A stretch of 64,000 nucleotides of DNA from Nannocystis sp. (GCF_016714285.1 NZ_JADJNN010000001.1:806001-870000), one strand, 5' to 3'; shown: positions 30,326-39,665, counted from the stretch's first letter. Translations and numbers: made by a program. Notes: a model not told the origin generated them from the sequence alone.

Positions 30326-31711
30326 ATGCAGAAGCCGCTGATGAAGGGCGCCAAATCCGACATCGTCGCCGCGATCGGCAACACGCCGATCGTCCGCCTG
30401 AATCACGTCACCGAGGGCCTCGAGTCCGAGATCTACGTCAAGCTCGAGCTGCTAAACCCCGCCGGCTCGATGAAGGACCGCGTCGGCCTCAACATCATCC
30501 GCGACGCCGAGGAGCGCGGCATGCTGCAGCCCGGCGGCACGATCGTCGAGGCCACCAGCGGCAACACCGGCGCCGGCCTGGCCATGGTCGCCGCCACCCG
30601 CGGCTACAAGTGCATCTTCGTCATGCCCGACAAGATGGCCCGCGAGAAGATCGACACCCTGCGCGCCTACGGGGCCAAGGTCGTCATCTGCCCGACCGCC
30701 GTCGAGCCCAGCGACCCGCGCAGCTACTACTCCGTGTCGCGCCGCATCGTCGAGGAGACCCCCGGCGCCTTCTATTCGAACCAGTACCACAACCCCGCCA
30801 ACCCCGAGGCCCACTACGTCAGCACCGCCCCCGAGATCTGGGACCAGACCGGCGGCGAGTTCGACGTCTTCGTCTCCGGCATGGGCACCGGCGGCACGCT
30901 GTCGGGCTGCGGCCGCTACTTCAAGGAGCGAAACCCCAACGTCAAGATCGTCGGCGTCGATCCGATCGGCTCGCTCTACTACGAGTACATCAAGACCGGC
31001 CGCCTCACCAAGCCCTTCAGCTACTACGTCGAGGGCATCGGCGAGGACTTCCTGCCGTCGACGATGAACCTCAACATCCTCGACGACATCGTCCAGGTCG
31101 ACGACCGCGAGTGCTTCGTCATGACCCGCGACCTGGTCCGCCGCGAGGGCATCTTCGCCGGCGGCTCCTGCGGCGCGGCCGTCGTCGGCGCCATCAAGTA
31201 CGCGCGCACCCTCAAGCAGCCCAAGCGCCTGCTGGTGCTGCTCCCCGACGGCGCCCAGAAGTACCTCAGCAAGATCTTCAACGACGAGTGGATGCGCAGC
31301 AACGGCTTCTTCGACGAGGACTCCGTCGGCGGCACCGTCGCCCACATCCTGCGCCGCAAGCCCGGCCGGGTCATCACCGCCACCGCCACCACCACCGTGC
31401 GCGAGGCGATCCAGATCCTCAAGGAGCACAACATCAGCCAGCTCCCGATCCTCGACGAGCACCAGCGCCACTGCGGCATCGTCAGCGAGCTCGACCTGCT
31501 CAATTATCTCGTCCAAAACGAGGGCCGCCTCGGCGAGCCGCTCAGCGACCTCATCAACAGCGACTACGCCACCGTCTCGCCGCACACCCGCATCCAGCTG
31601 CTCAAGAGCATCTTCAACGACGCCAAGGTCGTGCTCGTCACCGAAGGCGACCGCCTGCTCGGCCTGCTCAGCAAGATCGACCTGATCGACTACCTCGCCT
31701 CCCAGCAATAG
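30326..31711 (+). CDS. Cystathionine beta-synthase
   Basis: 461 residues. A PLP-dependent fold II domain (~1-330) with the Schiff-base Lys50 in NPAGSMKDR, the substrate loop EATSGNTG and the phosphate loop SGMGTGGT, then two CBS domains (~345-460: GRVITATATTTVREAIQILKE and YATVSPHTRIQLLKSI). The CBS pair in full-length enzymes binds adenosyl ligands. It condenses homocysteine with serine to cystathionine. The gene for the next enzyme follows 6 bp after its stop, so the two form a reverse-transsulfuration operon that makes cysteine from methionine. Confidence 0.95.
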   Translation: MQKPLMKGAKSDIVAAIGNTPIVRLNHVTEGLESEIYVKLELLNPAGSMKDRVGLNIIRDAEERGMLQPGGTIVEATSGNTGAGLAMVAATRGYKCIFVMPDKMAREKIDTLRAYGAKVVICPTAVEPSDPRSYYSVSRRIVEETPGAFYSNQYHNPANPEAHYVSTAPEIWDQTGGEFDVFVSGMGTGGTLSGCGRYFKERNPNVKIVGVDPIGSLYYEYIKTGRLTKPFSYYVEGIGEDFLPSTMNLNILDDIVQVDDRECFVMTRDLVRREGIFAGGSCGAAVVGAIKYARTLKQPKRLLVLLPDGAQKYLSKIFNDEWMRSNGFFDEDSVGGTVAHILRRKPGRVITATATTTVREAIQILKEHNISQLPILDEHQRHCGIVSELDLLNYLVQNEGRLGEPLSDLINSDYATVSPHTRIQLLKSIFNDAKVVLVTEGDRLLGLLSKIDLIDYLASQQ

Positions 31712-31717
31712 ACCCCC

Positions 31718-32899
31718 ATGGCGATCTACGACCCCTCGACCGACCACGCCCCGAGCAGCCGCCCGGAGACCCTCGCCATCCACGGCGGCCAGCACCCGGA
31801 GCCGATCACCGGCGCCGTCATGCCGCCGATCTCGCAGAGCTCCACCTACGCCCAGAAGGGCCCCGGCGAGCACACCGGCTTCGAATACAGCCGCACCCAC
31901 AACCCGACCCGCTACGCGCTCGAGCGCGCCGTCGCGGCCCTCGAGGGCGGCCGCTTCGGTCTGGCGTTCGGATCGGGCATGGCCGCCACCACCACCGTGA
32001 TGCAGCTGCTCAGCGCCGGCGATCATGTCGTCGCCGGCGACGACATGTACGGCGGCACCTTCCGCCTGTTCGACAAGGTGATGCGCCGCCGCGGCCACAG
32101 CTTCAGCTACGTCGACGTGACCCGCCCCGGCGCCGTCGCGGCCGCGATCCGCCCCGAGACCCGCCTGGTCTGGATCGAGACCCCCACCAACCCGATGCTC
32201 AAGCTCGGCGACATCCGGGCCATCGCCGACGCCCTGCGCGGCCGCGACATCCTGCTCGCCGTCGACAACACCTTCATGTCCCCGATCTCCCAGCGCCCGC
32301 TCGACCTCGGCGCCGACCTCGTGGTCCACAGCACCACCAAGTACATCGGCGGCCACTCCGACGTCGTCGGCGGCGTCATCGTCGGCCGCGACCTCGGCCT
32401 GCACGAGCGCCTCGCCTTCCTGCAGAACGCCGTCGGCGCGGTGCCCGGGCCGCAGGACTGCTACCTCACCCTCCGCGGCCTCAAGACCCTCCCCCTGCGG
32501 ATCGAACGCCACCAGGCCAACGCCGCCCGCGTGGCCCAGTTCCTCGCCGAGCACCCCAAGGTCGAGCGCGTCATCTACCCCGGCCTCGCCAGCCACCCGC
32601 AGCACGACCTGGCCCGCCGCCAGATGACCGGCTTCGGCGGCATGATCTCCTTCTACCTGCGCGGCGACCTCGACGCGGCCCGCCGCTTCCTCTCCGCCGT
32701 CCGCGTCTTCACCCTCGCCGAGAGCCTGGGCGGCGTCGAGAGCCTCATCGAGCACCCCGCGATCATGACCCACGCCTCGGTGCCGAAGGAGAACCGCGAG
32801 AAGCTCGGCATCGCCGACGGCTTCATCCGCGTCAGCGTCGGCGTCGAGCACATCGACGATCTGATCGCCGACCTCGAGCGCGCCTTCCGGGCCGTGTGA
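31718..32899 (+). CDS. Cystathionine gamma-lyase/gamma-synthase family PLP enzyme
   Basis: 393 residues of the Cys/Met metabolism PLP family. PLP Lys208 is in STTKYIGGH; YSRTHNPTR and GSGMAA near residues 58-90 bind the cofactor phosphate, and the end has SLGGVESLIEHP. Pairing with cystathionine beta-synthase directly upstream (6 bp) favours the gamma-lyase direction (cystathionine to cysteine, 2-oxobutyrate and ammonia). Sequence alone cannot exclude gamma-synthase. Confidence 0.93.
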   Translation: MAIYDPSTDHAPSSRPETLAIHGGQHPEPITGAVMPPISQSSTYAQKGPGEHTGFEYSRTHNPTRYALERAVAALEGGRFGLAFGSGMAATTTVMQLLSAGDHVVAGDDMYGGTFRLFDKVMRRRGHSFSYVDVTRPGAVAAAIRPETRLVWIETPTNPMLKLGDIRAIADALRGRDILLAVDNTFMSPISQRPLDLGADLVVHSTTKYIGGHSDVVGGVIVGRDLGLHERLAFLQNAVGAVPGPQDCYLTLRGLKTLPLRIERHQANAARVAQFLAEHPKVERVIYPGLASHPQHDLARRQMTGFGGMISFYLRGDLDAARRFLSAVRVFTLAESLGGVESLIEHPAIMTHASVPKENREKLGIADGFIRVSVGVEHIDDLIADLERAFRAV

Positions 32900-32966
32900 G
32901 CGTCGGCTCCGTCGCCATCGTCAGGCCGCGGAGCCGTCGCTCACGCCGCGAGCCGCTGCGCCAGCC

Positions 32967-34106
32967 TCACTCCGGCTCCTCCGGCTCCATCGCCACCCCG
33001 AGCGCCGCCGCCTTGCGGCCCTCCGCCCGCCGCCGCGCCGCGTACAGCCGCTCGCCCTCGGGGCTGCGCGCCCCGACCGCGGGCAACTCCGCGTCCGCCC
33101 CGGCCGCCTTCGACCTGTCCGAAAGAGCAGCCCGCCACTGCGCCAGCGACACCCGCGTGAAGCTCGGGTCGCGCGGGTCCTCGAGGATCGCCCGCACCAC
33201 CGGCTCCGGATCGACGAACTGCGGCGCCAGCTCGGCCGGATCGTAGGCGTCCCCGCGATCGAAGAGCCCGCCGCAGATCGGCCGCAGCGTGCACTGCGAG
33301 CAGCCGTCCGCGTAGCGGTGCCCCCACTCGGTCTGCCGCACCGACTGCTTGGCGTCGAGGAAGTGCACGATGCGCTCCTCCGCTTTCACGATCTTGCGCG
33401 TCTCGGTGCTCGCCCAGCCGAACTCGCCGAGATAACAGAGCGGCACCTTCTCGACCCGGAAGCTGCGCCCGCTCGCGTGCAGCAGCCGCATCGCCCGCAG
33501 CAGCGAGGTCTCGAAGTCGGCCAGGCGCGGCGTGAACTGCTCCTGGTTGACCTCGGCCCGCCCCATCGACGGATCGAGGTTGTTCCACACGAAGTGCCGC
33601 ACCTGCGGGTGGTGGGCCATGAAGTGGCGGATGTTGGCGTCGAGGTGATCGGCGTTGAGCCGGTTGATCACGCAGTTGACGTTGACCTCCACCCCGAAGC
33701 GGGCCGCGTTGTCGATCGCCGCGAAGGCCCGCTCGAGCGTGCCCGCGTGCCCGCGCAGCCGCGCCTCGACCTCCGGCCGCACCGAGTACACCGACACGTG
33801 CACGAGCTTCAGCCCCGCCTCCGCCAGCGCCCGCGCGAACTCCGGGTCGGCCAGCCGCGTCCCGTTGGTGATCATGCGGACGTGCAGCCCCTGCGCCGCC
33901 GCGTAGCCCGCGATCTCCGGCAGCTCCGGGTGCAGGGTCGGCTCGCCGCCGGTCAGGATCACCCCGAAGTAGCCGCGCCGCACGAAGTCGTCGACCAGCA
34001 GCTTCATCGACGCAAAGGTGTGCGTGTACGGCGTCGTCGGGTTCGAACAGAACCCGCAGAAGTGGTTGCAGTGCCGCACCACCTGGATGTACCCGAGGTT
34101 CGCCAT
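32967..34106 (-). CDS. Radical SAM/SPASM-like protein
   Basis: 379 residues from the ATG at 34106. The [4Fe-4S] motif is RHCNHFCGFC with Cys13, 17 and 20; GGEPTLHPEL follows at ~60 and the core continues to ~230. A second Cys set, CSQCTLRPICGG (~285), looks like a truncated SPASM/twitch cluster site. A TACGCT hexamer 9 bp upstream of the ATG supports this start over a GTG 18 bp further out. Divergent from another radical SAM gene with only 42 bp between starts. Such enzymes often modify peptides, but no precursor peptide was found. Substrate unknown. Confidence 0.9.
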   Translation of the reverse strand: MANLGYIQVVRHCNHFCGFCSNPTTPYTHTFASMKLLVDDFVRRGYFGVILTGGEPTLHPELPEIAGYAAAQGLHVRMITNGTRLADPEFARALAEAGLKLVHVSVYSVRPEVEARLRGHAGTLERAFAAIDNAARFGVEVNVNCVINRLNADHLDANIRHFMAHHPQVRHFVWNNLDPSMGRAEVNQEQFTPRLADFETSLLRAMRLLHASGRSFRVEKVPLCYLGEFGWASTETRKIVKAEERIVHFLDAKQSVRQTEWGHRYADGCSQCTLRPICGGLFDRGDAYDPAELAPQFVDPEPVVRAILEDPRDPSFTRVSLAQWRAALSDRSKAAGADAELPAVGARSPEGERLYAARRRAEGRKAAALGVAMEPEEPE

Positions 34107-34115
34107 CCGCTCGCC

Positions 34116-34140
34116 AGCGTACACTGGGACCGGCTATCCT
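34116..34140. promoter_or_regulatory. Divergent -10 elements of the radical SAM pair
   Basis: TACGCT (34116-34121, minus strand) is 9 bp before the ATG at 34106. TATCCT (34135-34140, plus strand) is 8 bp before the ATG at 34149. The two starts share a 42-bp intergenic region, so the genes are likely co-expressed. Confidence 0.5.
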
Positions 34141-34148
34141 GGCCCGGC

Positions 34149-36248
34149 ATGCCCCCCGTGCCCGCAGGGCGCCGCCTCCCGGTCCTGCCCGCGCCCGGCC
34201 CCGCCGCGCAGGTCGAGATCCAGCTCGGCCACGCCTGCAACAACCGCTGCGTCTTCTGCGTCAGCGGCCAGCTCACCGCCCAGGGCCTCGCCCGCCCGCT
34301 GCCCGCCGGCCTGGCCCTCGCCGCGCTCGCGCAGGCCGCCGCCCGCGGCGCTCGCAAGGTCACCTTCCTCGGCGGCGAGCCGACCCTGCAAGCCAGCCTG
34401 CTCCCCGCGATCGCCCGCGCGATCGACCTCGGCTTCACCGCGATCGTGCTGTTCACCAACGGCGTCAAGACGGCCCGCGCCGGCTACATCGACGAGATCC
34501 TCGCTCTCGGGGCCGCGCGCAGCTTCACCGGCTTCGAGTGGCGCTTCTCGATCCAGGGCGGCGACGAGGCCAGCCACGATCACGTCACGGAGAAGCCCGG
34601 CTCCTTCCAGCGCCTCGTCGCCGGCCTGCGCCACCTGCGAGACCGCGGCCAGCACCTCACCGCCAACGCCTGCATCAACACCCGCAGCTACCGCTCGCTG
34701 CCCGGCTACGTCGACCTGGTCCGCGAGCACGACATCCGCCAGCTCCACCTCGACCAGGTCCGCCCCCGCGACGCCGGCCAGCGCAGCGACGCCGAGCTGC
34801 GCGCCATGATGCCCCGCTACAGCGACCAGGCCCCGTTCTTCCGCGCCATGCTGGACCGCTTCGATCGCGAGCAGGGCCCCGACTTCGACATCAACGTCGG
34901 CAACCTCCCCTTCTGCGTGATGCCCGAGCGCGCCGCACAGATCCACCACGACGGCGAGTCCACCCTCACGGTCGCGGCCGACGGCGAGCACCTGTCCCAG
35001 CCGTGGGACAAGTACGCCGACAAGCGCAGCGACAAATTCCACCCGCCCGCCTGCGCCGCCTGCCGCTTCCGCCCGCGCTGCAACGGCATCTTCAGCAAGT
35101 ACGCCGAATTCCACGGCACCGCCGAATTCATCCCCGTCCCGGGCCTGTCTCTCGGGCCAGCCGCCCCGCGCGCGAGCGCGGACCTGTCCTCTGGGTCATC
35201 CGGCCTGTCTCTCGGGCCAGCCGCCCCGCACCTGTCCTCCGGGCCAGCCCGCTCCGCCGACCCGCCGGCGATGAAGTACCGCACCCTCCCGAACAGCGAT
35301 CTCCAGCTGTCCGCGCTCGGGCTCGGCTGCTGGACCCTCGGCGGCGAGGGCTGGGGCCCGGACCCCGGCGAGGCCGCGGCCGCCGACACCGTCGCCGCCG
35401 CGATCGAGCTCGGCATCAACTGGTTCGACACCGCCCCGCTCTACGCCGACGGCCGCGCCGATCAGCGCCTCGCGCGGGCCCTCGGCGCGCGCCGTCACGA
35501 CCTCGTGATCGCCACCAAGGTCGGCGCGCGCAAGGACGCCAGCGGCCACGCCCACAGCGACCTCTCGCCCGCCAACCTGGTCGCCGACGTCGAGGCCAGC
35601 CTGCGCCGCCTGGGCCTCGACGTCCTCCCCCTGCTGCAGATCCACTGGCCCTGCGAGCGCGGCACCCCGCTGGCCGCCAGCCTCGACGCGCTCGCAGAGC
35701 TGCGCGCCGCCGGCAAGCTGCGCCACGTCGGCCTCTGCAACTACAACCCCGCCGGCCTGCGCGCCGCGCTCGCCCACGACATCGGCCTCGTCAGCCTCCA
35801 GACCCCCTACTCGATGGTCCGCCGCGAGTTCGAACATGGCCTCCGTGACATGGTCCTCGGGACAGGTCCCGAGGGCCAGCCGGTCCAGCGCCTCGGCGTG
35901 CTCGCCTACGAGACCCTGTGCCGCGGCCTCCTCGCGGGCGCCCACACCCGCAGCCCGCCGAGCTTCCCGGGCACCGACCTCCGCGCCCACGACCCACGCT
36001 TCCGCGAGCCGAGCTGGACCCGCCTGCACCGGCTCAGCCAGGCCCTCTCCACCGTCGCCACCCGCCTGCAGGTTGAGCCCGCCGCGCTGGCAGTCGCGTG
36101 GGTGCTGCGTCAGCCGGGCATCAGCGTCGCGGTCGTCGGCGCCCGCAGCCCGGCGCAGATCCGCGGCGCCGCACAGGCCCTCGGCCTCCTCTCGCAGACC
36201 CGCGTGTGGCGAGCACTGCAGCCCCACATCGACGTCTGCCGACCCTGA
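34149..36248 (+). CDS. Radical SAM protein joined in frame to an aldo/keto reductase
   Basis: One uninterrupted frame of 699 residues. Residues 1-~330 are a radical SAM enzyme: Cys30, 34 and 37 in HACNNRCVFC, GGEPTLQASL at ~78, and a C-terminal CAACRFRPRCNG set like that of its divergent partner. Residues ~331-374 are a Gly/Ser/Leu/Pro linker made of copies of the dispersed repeat. Residues 375-699 are a complete aldo/keto reductase starting at an internal ATG (35271) with KYRTLPNSDLQLSALGLGCW, catalytic Tyr in WFDTAPLYADG, Lys in IATKVGARKD and a His in LLQIHWPC. So it is either a real fusion or two genes whose stop was lost when repeats filled the gap; translation may also restart at 35271. 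Substrates unknown. Confidence 0.85.
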   Translation: MPPVPAGRRLPVLPAPGPAAQVEIQLGHACNNRCVFCVSGQLTAQGLARPLPAGLALAALAQAAARGARKVTFLGGEPTLQASLLPAIARAIDLGFTAIVLFTNGVKTARAGYIDEILALGAARSFTGFEWRFSIQGGDEASHDHVTEKPGSFQRLVAGLRHLRDRGQHLTANACINTRSYRSLPGYVDLVREHDIRQLHLDQVRPRDAGQRSDAELRAMMPRYSDQAPFFRAMLDRFDREQGPDFDINVGNLPFCVMPERAAQIHHDGESTLTVAADGEHLSQPWDKYADKRSDKFHPPACAACRFRPRCNGIFSKYAEFHGTAEFIPVPGLSLGPAAPRASADLSSGSSGLSLGPAAPHLSSGPARSADPPAMKYRTLPNSDLQLSALGLGCWTLGGEGWGPDPGEAAAADTVAAAIELGINWFDTAPLYADGRADQRLARALGARRHDLVIATKVGARKDASGHAHSDLSPANLVADVEASLRRLGLDVLPLLQIHWPCERGTPLAASLDALAELRAAGKLRHVGLCNYNPAGLRAALAHDIGLVSLQTPYSMVRREFEHGLRDMVLGTGPEGQPVQRLGVLAYETLCRGLLAGAHTRSPPSFPGTDLRAHDPRFREPSWTRLHRLSQALSTVATRLQVEPAALAVAWVLRQPGISVAVVGARSPAQIRGAAQALGLLSQTRVWRALQPHIDVCRP
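35143..35256. repeat. Repeat-built linker between two domains
   Basis: Four units of the dispersed element: CCTGTCTCTCGGGCCAGCC (twice, at about 35144 and 35203), CCTGTCCTCTGGGTCATCC and CCTGTCCTCCGGGCCAGCC. All are in one frame with no stop, and together they link the radical SAM part to the aldo/keto reductase. Confidence 0.85.
35855..35874. repeat. Palindrome inside the aldo/keto reductase gene
   Basis: CCTCGGGAC-AG-GTCCCGAGG, 9-bp perfect arms, followed by GCCAGCC. It encodes a LGTGPEGQP loop in the reductase. Confidence 0.7.
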
Positions 36249-36346
36249 GCGAGCGCCGCCGATCCGCAGCGCCCGTACGCACTCGTGGATTCGCGTCCGC
36301 AAGGGCGTGGCTTGTGCCATCCGGCGACATGCTGTCCCATCGCGAC

Positions 36347-37893
36347 ATGACGATGAAAATGGGATGGATGAGGGTGTCAGGCGCGCTGTTGCTGCTCCTG
36401 ACGGGTTGCGGCGACGATTCGAACACGACCACGACGGGGCTGACGACATCGGGCCCCGGGTCGACCACGGATGTCTTGACGACGGCCAACTCGTCCACGA
36501 GCGACGCGCCGACCACCGACACGCCGACCACGGACACGCCGACCACCGACGTCACGACCGCGCCGACGACCGACGTCACGACCGCGTCGACGACCGACGT
36601 CACGACCGCGTCGACCGGCCCATCGGACCCGGTGTGCGGCAACAATGTGCTGGAGGACGGCGAGGCCTGCGACGACGGCAACGTCGCGGACGGCGACGGC
36701 TGCAGCGCGGCCTGCGTGCTCGAGAGCTGCGGCGACGGCGTGATCCAGGGGGCCGAGGAGTGCGACGACGGGCCGAACAACGGCGACGACCAGATGTGCA
36801 CGACGATGTGCAAGACCGCGGTCTGCGGCGACGCGCTGGTCGGGCCCGGCGAGATGTGCGACGACGGCAACCAGGTCGATGACGACGCGTGCACGAACCT
36901 GTGCACGACGCCCGCCTGCGGCGACAGCATCATCCAGGCGCCGGAGGAGTGCGACGACGGCAACATGGTCGACACCGACGCCTGCCTCGCCACCTGCCTC
37001 AACGCGAAGTGCGGCGACAATGCGGTCCAGGAGGGCGTCGAGGAGTGCGACGACGGCAACATGGTCGACACCGACATGTGCCTCGGCACCTGCAAGAACG
37101 CCAAGTGCGGCGACACCAAGGTCCAGATGGGCGTCGAGGAGTGCGACGACGGCAACATGGTCGACACCGACATGTGCCTCGGCACCTGCAAGAACGCCAA
37201 GTGCGGCGACACCAAGGTCCAGATGGGCGTCGAGGAGTGTGACGACGGCAACATGGTCGACACCGACATGTGCCTCGGCACCTGCAAGAACGCCAAGTGC
37301 GGCGACGGCAAGGTCCAGATGGGCGTCGGGTGCGCGCGGACATGGTCGAGACCGACGCTTGCATCAACACCTGCAAGACCGCCAAGTGCGGCGACGGCAA
37401 GGTCCAGATGGGCGTCGAGGACTGCGACGACGGCAACATGGTCGACAACGACTCGTGCAACAACATGTGCAAGTCGACCCTCAAGAAGAGCTTCGGGCCG
37501 GCGCAGTGCACCCTGAACCAGGACTGCGCGAGCCAGTGCACGCCGTGGAACAATTTCCGGGCCTCGCTCGGCGCGGGTCCCTACACCAAGATCACCCTGC
37601 GGGGCAGCAACGACATGGTCGGCAGGGTCTGCAACGGGGCCACCGCGCAGACGCTGTGCCAGGCGCTCAAGAACGGGACCGCGGTCGGACCGCTCGCGTG
37701 CGACGGCAACAACTGGCGCACCGGCAACTGCGGCGGTGGCCTCGAGATCAACGCGGACGGCACCCTGTGCTCGTGCGACAACCCCGGCTGGATCGTGCGG
37801 CCCTGCATCGGCGGCGGTAACCCGAACTGGGGCGGCATGAACTCGGCGACCTGCAACGGCCCGAGCCAGACCCTCGAGGTCATCTGCGAGTAG
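36347..37893 (+). pseudogene. DUF4215-type Cys-rich repeat lipoprotein, frameshifted
   Basis: The start (ATG at 36347 or 36353) gives a signal peptide with lipobox LLTGC, then a Thr/Asp/Pro stalk (TTDTPTTDTPTTDVTTA) and eight or nine DUF4215-type repeats with the pattern CGDxxxxxxEECDDGNxxDxDxC. Three of them are 96-bp near-identical units. In the next unit (about 37328-37340) 7 bp are missing, which shifts the frame: the first frame stops at 37516, while the true continuation (ADMVETDACINTCKTAKCGDGK ... ) goes on in another frame to 37893 and ends with a Cys-rich domain (AQCTLNQDCASQCTPW ... GPSQTLEVICE). A collapsed repeat in the assembly would also explain it. Likely a surface protein. Confidence 0.75.
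37037..37324. repeat. 96-bp tandem repeat, three units
   Basis: Three near-identical 96-bp units starting at 37037, 37133 and 37229; a degenerate fourth begins at 37325 and lacks 7 bp. Each encodes 32 residues with six Cys or acidic ligand positions (DUF4215 unit). Confidence 0.95.
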
Positions 37894-39661
37894 AGCGCGG
37901 CGGCGCCTGCTCCGGATCCACGAGGTAAGCCACCGGCCCCAGCTGCACGCTGGGGGCCGTCCCACCGGCGATCGGCGGCTCCCACACCCGCTCGATGTAC
38001 GCCAGGTTGGCCGCCGACCGCGGGTGCGGGGCGATCAGCCGCGTCGCTGCCACCATCCCGATCCCGGCGGCGACCCCCACGATCGTCGCCGCCACGCGCA
38101 CGCGCCCCCGCGGCGCCAGCAGCCACAGCAAGCCCAACAAGCCCAGCGCGATCGGCAGCGTCACCCCGCCCGCGAGCGTGTACGGCGTCCGTCCGGCGCG
38201 CCACAGCGGCAGCAGCACCTCCGACACCGGCTGGTGGATGTTGGTCAGATCGAAGTGCGGCCACAGCGACGCCGCCAACCCGTTGATGATCGCCGACCAG
38301 GTCAGCAGCGCCGCCGTCAGCAGCCACGCCAGCGGCCGCGCTCGCGTCAGCCAGCGCGCCGCCCCGGCGAGCCCGAGCGCCAGCGCCGGCATCACCGCCA
38401 CCAGGTAGCGCGGCCCGACCCGCCACCCGCCCTCGAAGTTGAGGCTGACGCAGGTCAGGAGCAGCAGCAGGAACATCGCCAGCTGCACCCGCGCGTGGCT
38501 GCGCAGCGCCGTGTCATCTGGCCCCCGGGACATGTCCCACAGGCCAGCCAGCGCCGCCAGCGAGAGCGGCGCCCACCACAGCAGCCCGGCCTCGCTCGAC
38601 AGCAGCTGCGCGTGCACCCCGGTCCAGCTCGGCGCCACCAGCCCGAGGAAGCCCTCGCCGTGCTTGGCCGCGAACTCGGGGTTGACCGCGTTGTGGTAGC
38701 CGGTGCGCAGCGGCCCGCCGTAGACCGCCGCGTGATACCAGGCGAGCAGCCCGATCGGCAGCGCCGCCCCGAGGCTCGCGGCGAGGCCCGCCCGCCCGCG
38801 ACCGCGTCGCAGCCACGCCAGCACGAAGCCCGCGATCGCCAGGCCCGCGAACGCGGCGCTGTACTCGACCGCGAGCGCCGCCCCGCACAGCAGCCCGCCC
38901 GCGCCCGCCGTCCGCCAGCGATCGCCGCGTACGCCCTCGACCACCCACAGCGCGCCGATCGTCAGCAGACACGCCGTGAGCTGGTGCCCGTAGAGCAGGT
39001 GCGCGTAGGCGAAGGCGGGGGTCGCCAGCGCGTAGAGCCCGAGCCCGAGCCAGGCCGCGTGAGCCCCGAACGCCGCCCGCAGCCGCCGCGCCAGCGCGGC
39101 GCACAGCAGCAGCGTCGGCAGCACCCCGGCGAGCAACCGGCCCCACCAGGTGTAGCGCCGCAGCGTCAGCGCCTCGCCCGCGCTCGCCCGCGCCGCCACG
39201 TACGCCGCCGCCGCCACCAGCCCGGCCCCCGGCGGCTTGTTCGGGTACAGCCCGCCCGCGACCCCGCGCGCGACGTCCGGCCCCGCCGCCAGCCCGCGCC
39301 CCGCCAACCCGTCGATCGCAAAGCTCCCGCTGTCGACGATCGCCATCCCCTGCAGCAGCCGCGGCAGCTCGCTCGCGTTGCGCGTGCGCTCCGCGTACGG
39401 GAACGCGTACAACAGCAGCGCCGCCAGCCCGAGCAGCGGCCCCGCGCCCTGCAGCAGCCGCGCCCCGCGGCCATCCCCGGGCCCGCTCAACCTGTCCCCC
39501 GGGCCAGCCGACCTGTCCGGGCCAGCCCCGTCCGACCTGTCCCCCGGGCCAGCCGACCTGTCCCCCGGGCCAGCCCCGTCCGACCTGTCCTTCAGGCCAG
39601 CCGATCTGTCCCCCAGGCCAGCCTCATCGACCCGTCCGCGGCCGTCCTGGCCCGGGTCCAC
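37880..39661 (-). CDS. Polytopic membrane glycosyltransferase-like protein
   Basis: 593 residues, about eleven membrane helices from ~75. LYPNKPPGAGLVAAAAYVAA (~140) is the KPPG block seen in PMT/ArnT-type (GT39/GT83-like) lipid-linked sugar transferases, and YGHQLTACLLTIGALW and WRVGPRYLVAVMPAL follow. The first ~60 residues are a low-complexity Gly/Asp/Ser/Pro stretch encoded by copies of the dispersed repeat; a start inside this region is possible, and the GTG at 39661 lies only 5 bp after the stop of the upstream pspA-like gene. Its 3' end overlaps the 3' end of the convergent DUF4215 gene by 14 bp. Donor and acceptor unknown. Confidence 0.8.
   Translation of the reverse strand: MDPGQDGRGRVDEAGLGDRSAGLKDRSDGAGPGDRSAGPGDRSDGAGPDRSAGPGDRLSGPGDGRGARLLQGAGPLLGLAALLLYAFPYAERTRNASELPRLLQGMAIVDSGSFAIDGLAGRGLAAGPDVARGVAGGLYPNKPPGAGLVAAAAYVAARASAGEALTLRRYTWWGRLLAGVLPTLLLCAALARRLRAAFGAHAAWLGLGLYALATPAFAYAHLLYGHQLTACLLTIGALWVVEGVRGDRWRTAGAGGLLCGAALAVEYSAAFAGLAIAGFVLAWLRRGRGRAGLAASLGAALPIGLLAWYHAAVYGGPLRTGYHNAVNPEFAAKHGEGFLGLVAPSWTGVHAQLLSSEAGLLWWAPLSLAALAGLWDMSRGPDDTALRSHARVQLAMFLLLLLTCVSLNFEGGWRVGPRYLVAVMPALALGLAGAARWLTRARPLAWLLTAALLTWSAIINGLAASLWPHFDLTNIHQPVSEVLLPLWRAGRTPYTLAGGVTLPIALGLLGLLWLLAPRGRVRVAATIVGVAAGIGMVAATRLIAPHPRSAANLAYIERVWEPPIAGGTAPSVQLGPVAYLVDPEQAPPRSTRR
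39490..39623. repeat. Six tandem CCTGTCCC..GGGCCAGC units
   Basis: Units of ACCTGTCCCCCGGGCCAGCC and near variants (one shortened to ACCTGTCCGGGCCAGCC, one TTCAGGCCAGCC), alternately spaced by about 20 and 30 bp. They encode the DRSAGPG/DRSDGAGPG N-terminus of the glycosyltransferase-like protein. Confidence 0.9.
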
Positions 39662-39665
39662 GGGG

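Noticed and set aside
34033..34056. tRNA-like T-loop (GGTTCGAACAGAACCC)
   Set aside because: It lies inside the coding region of the radical SAM gene, and no acceptor stem or anticodon arm can be paired around it.
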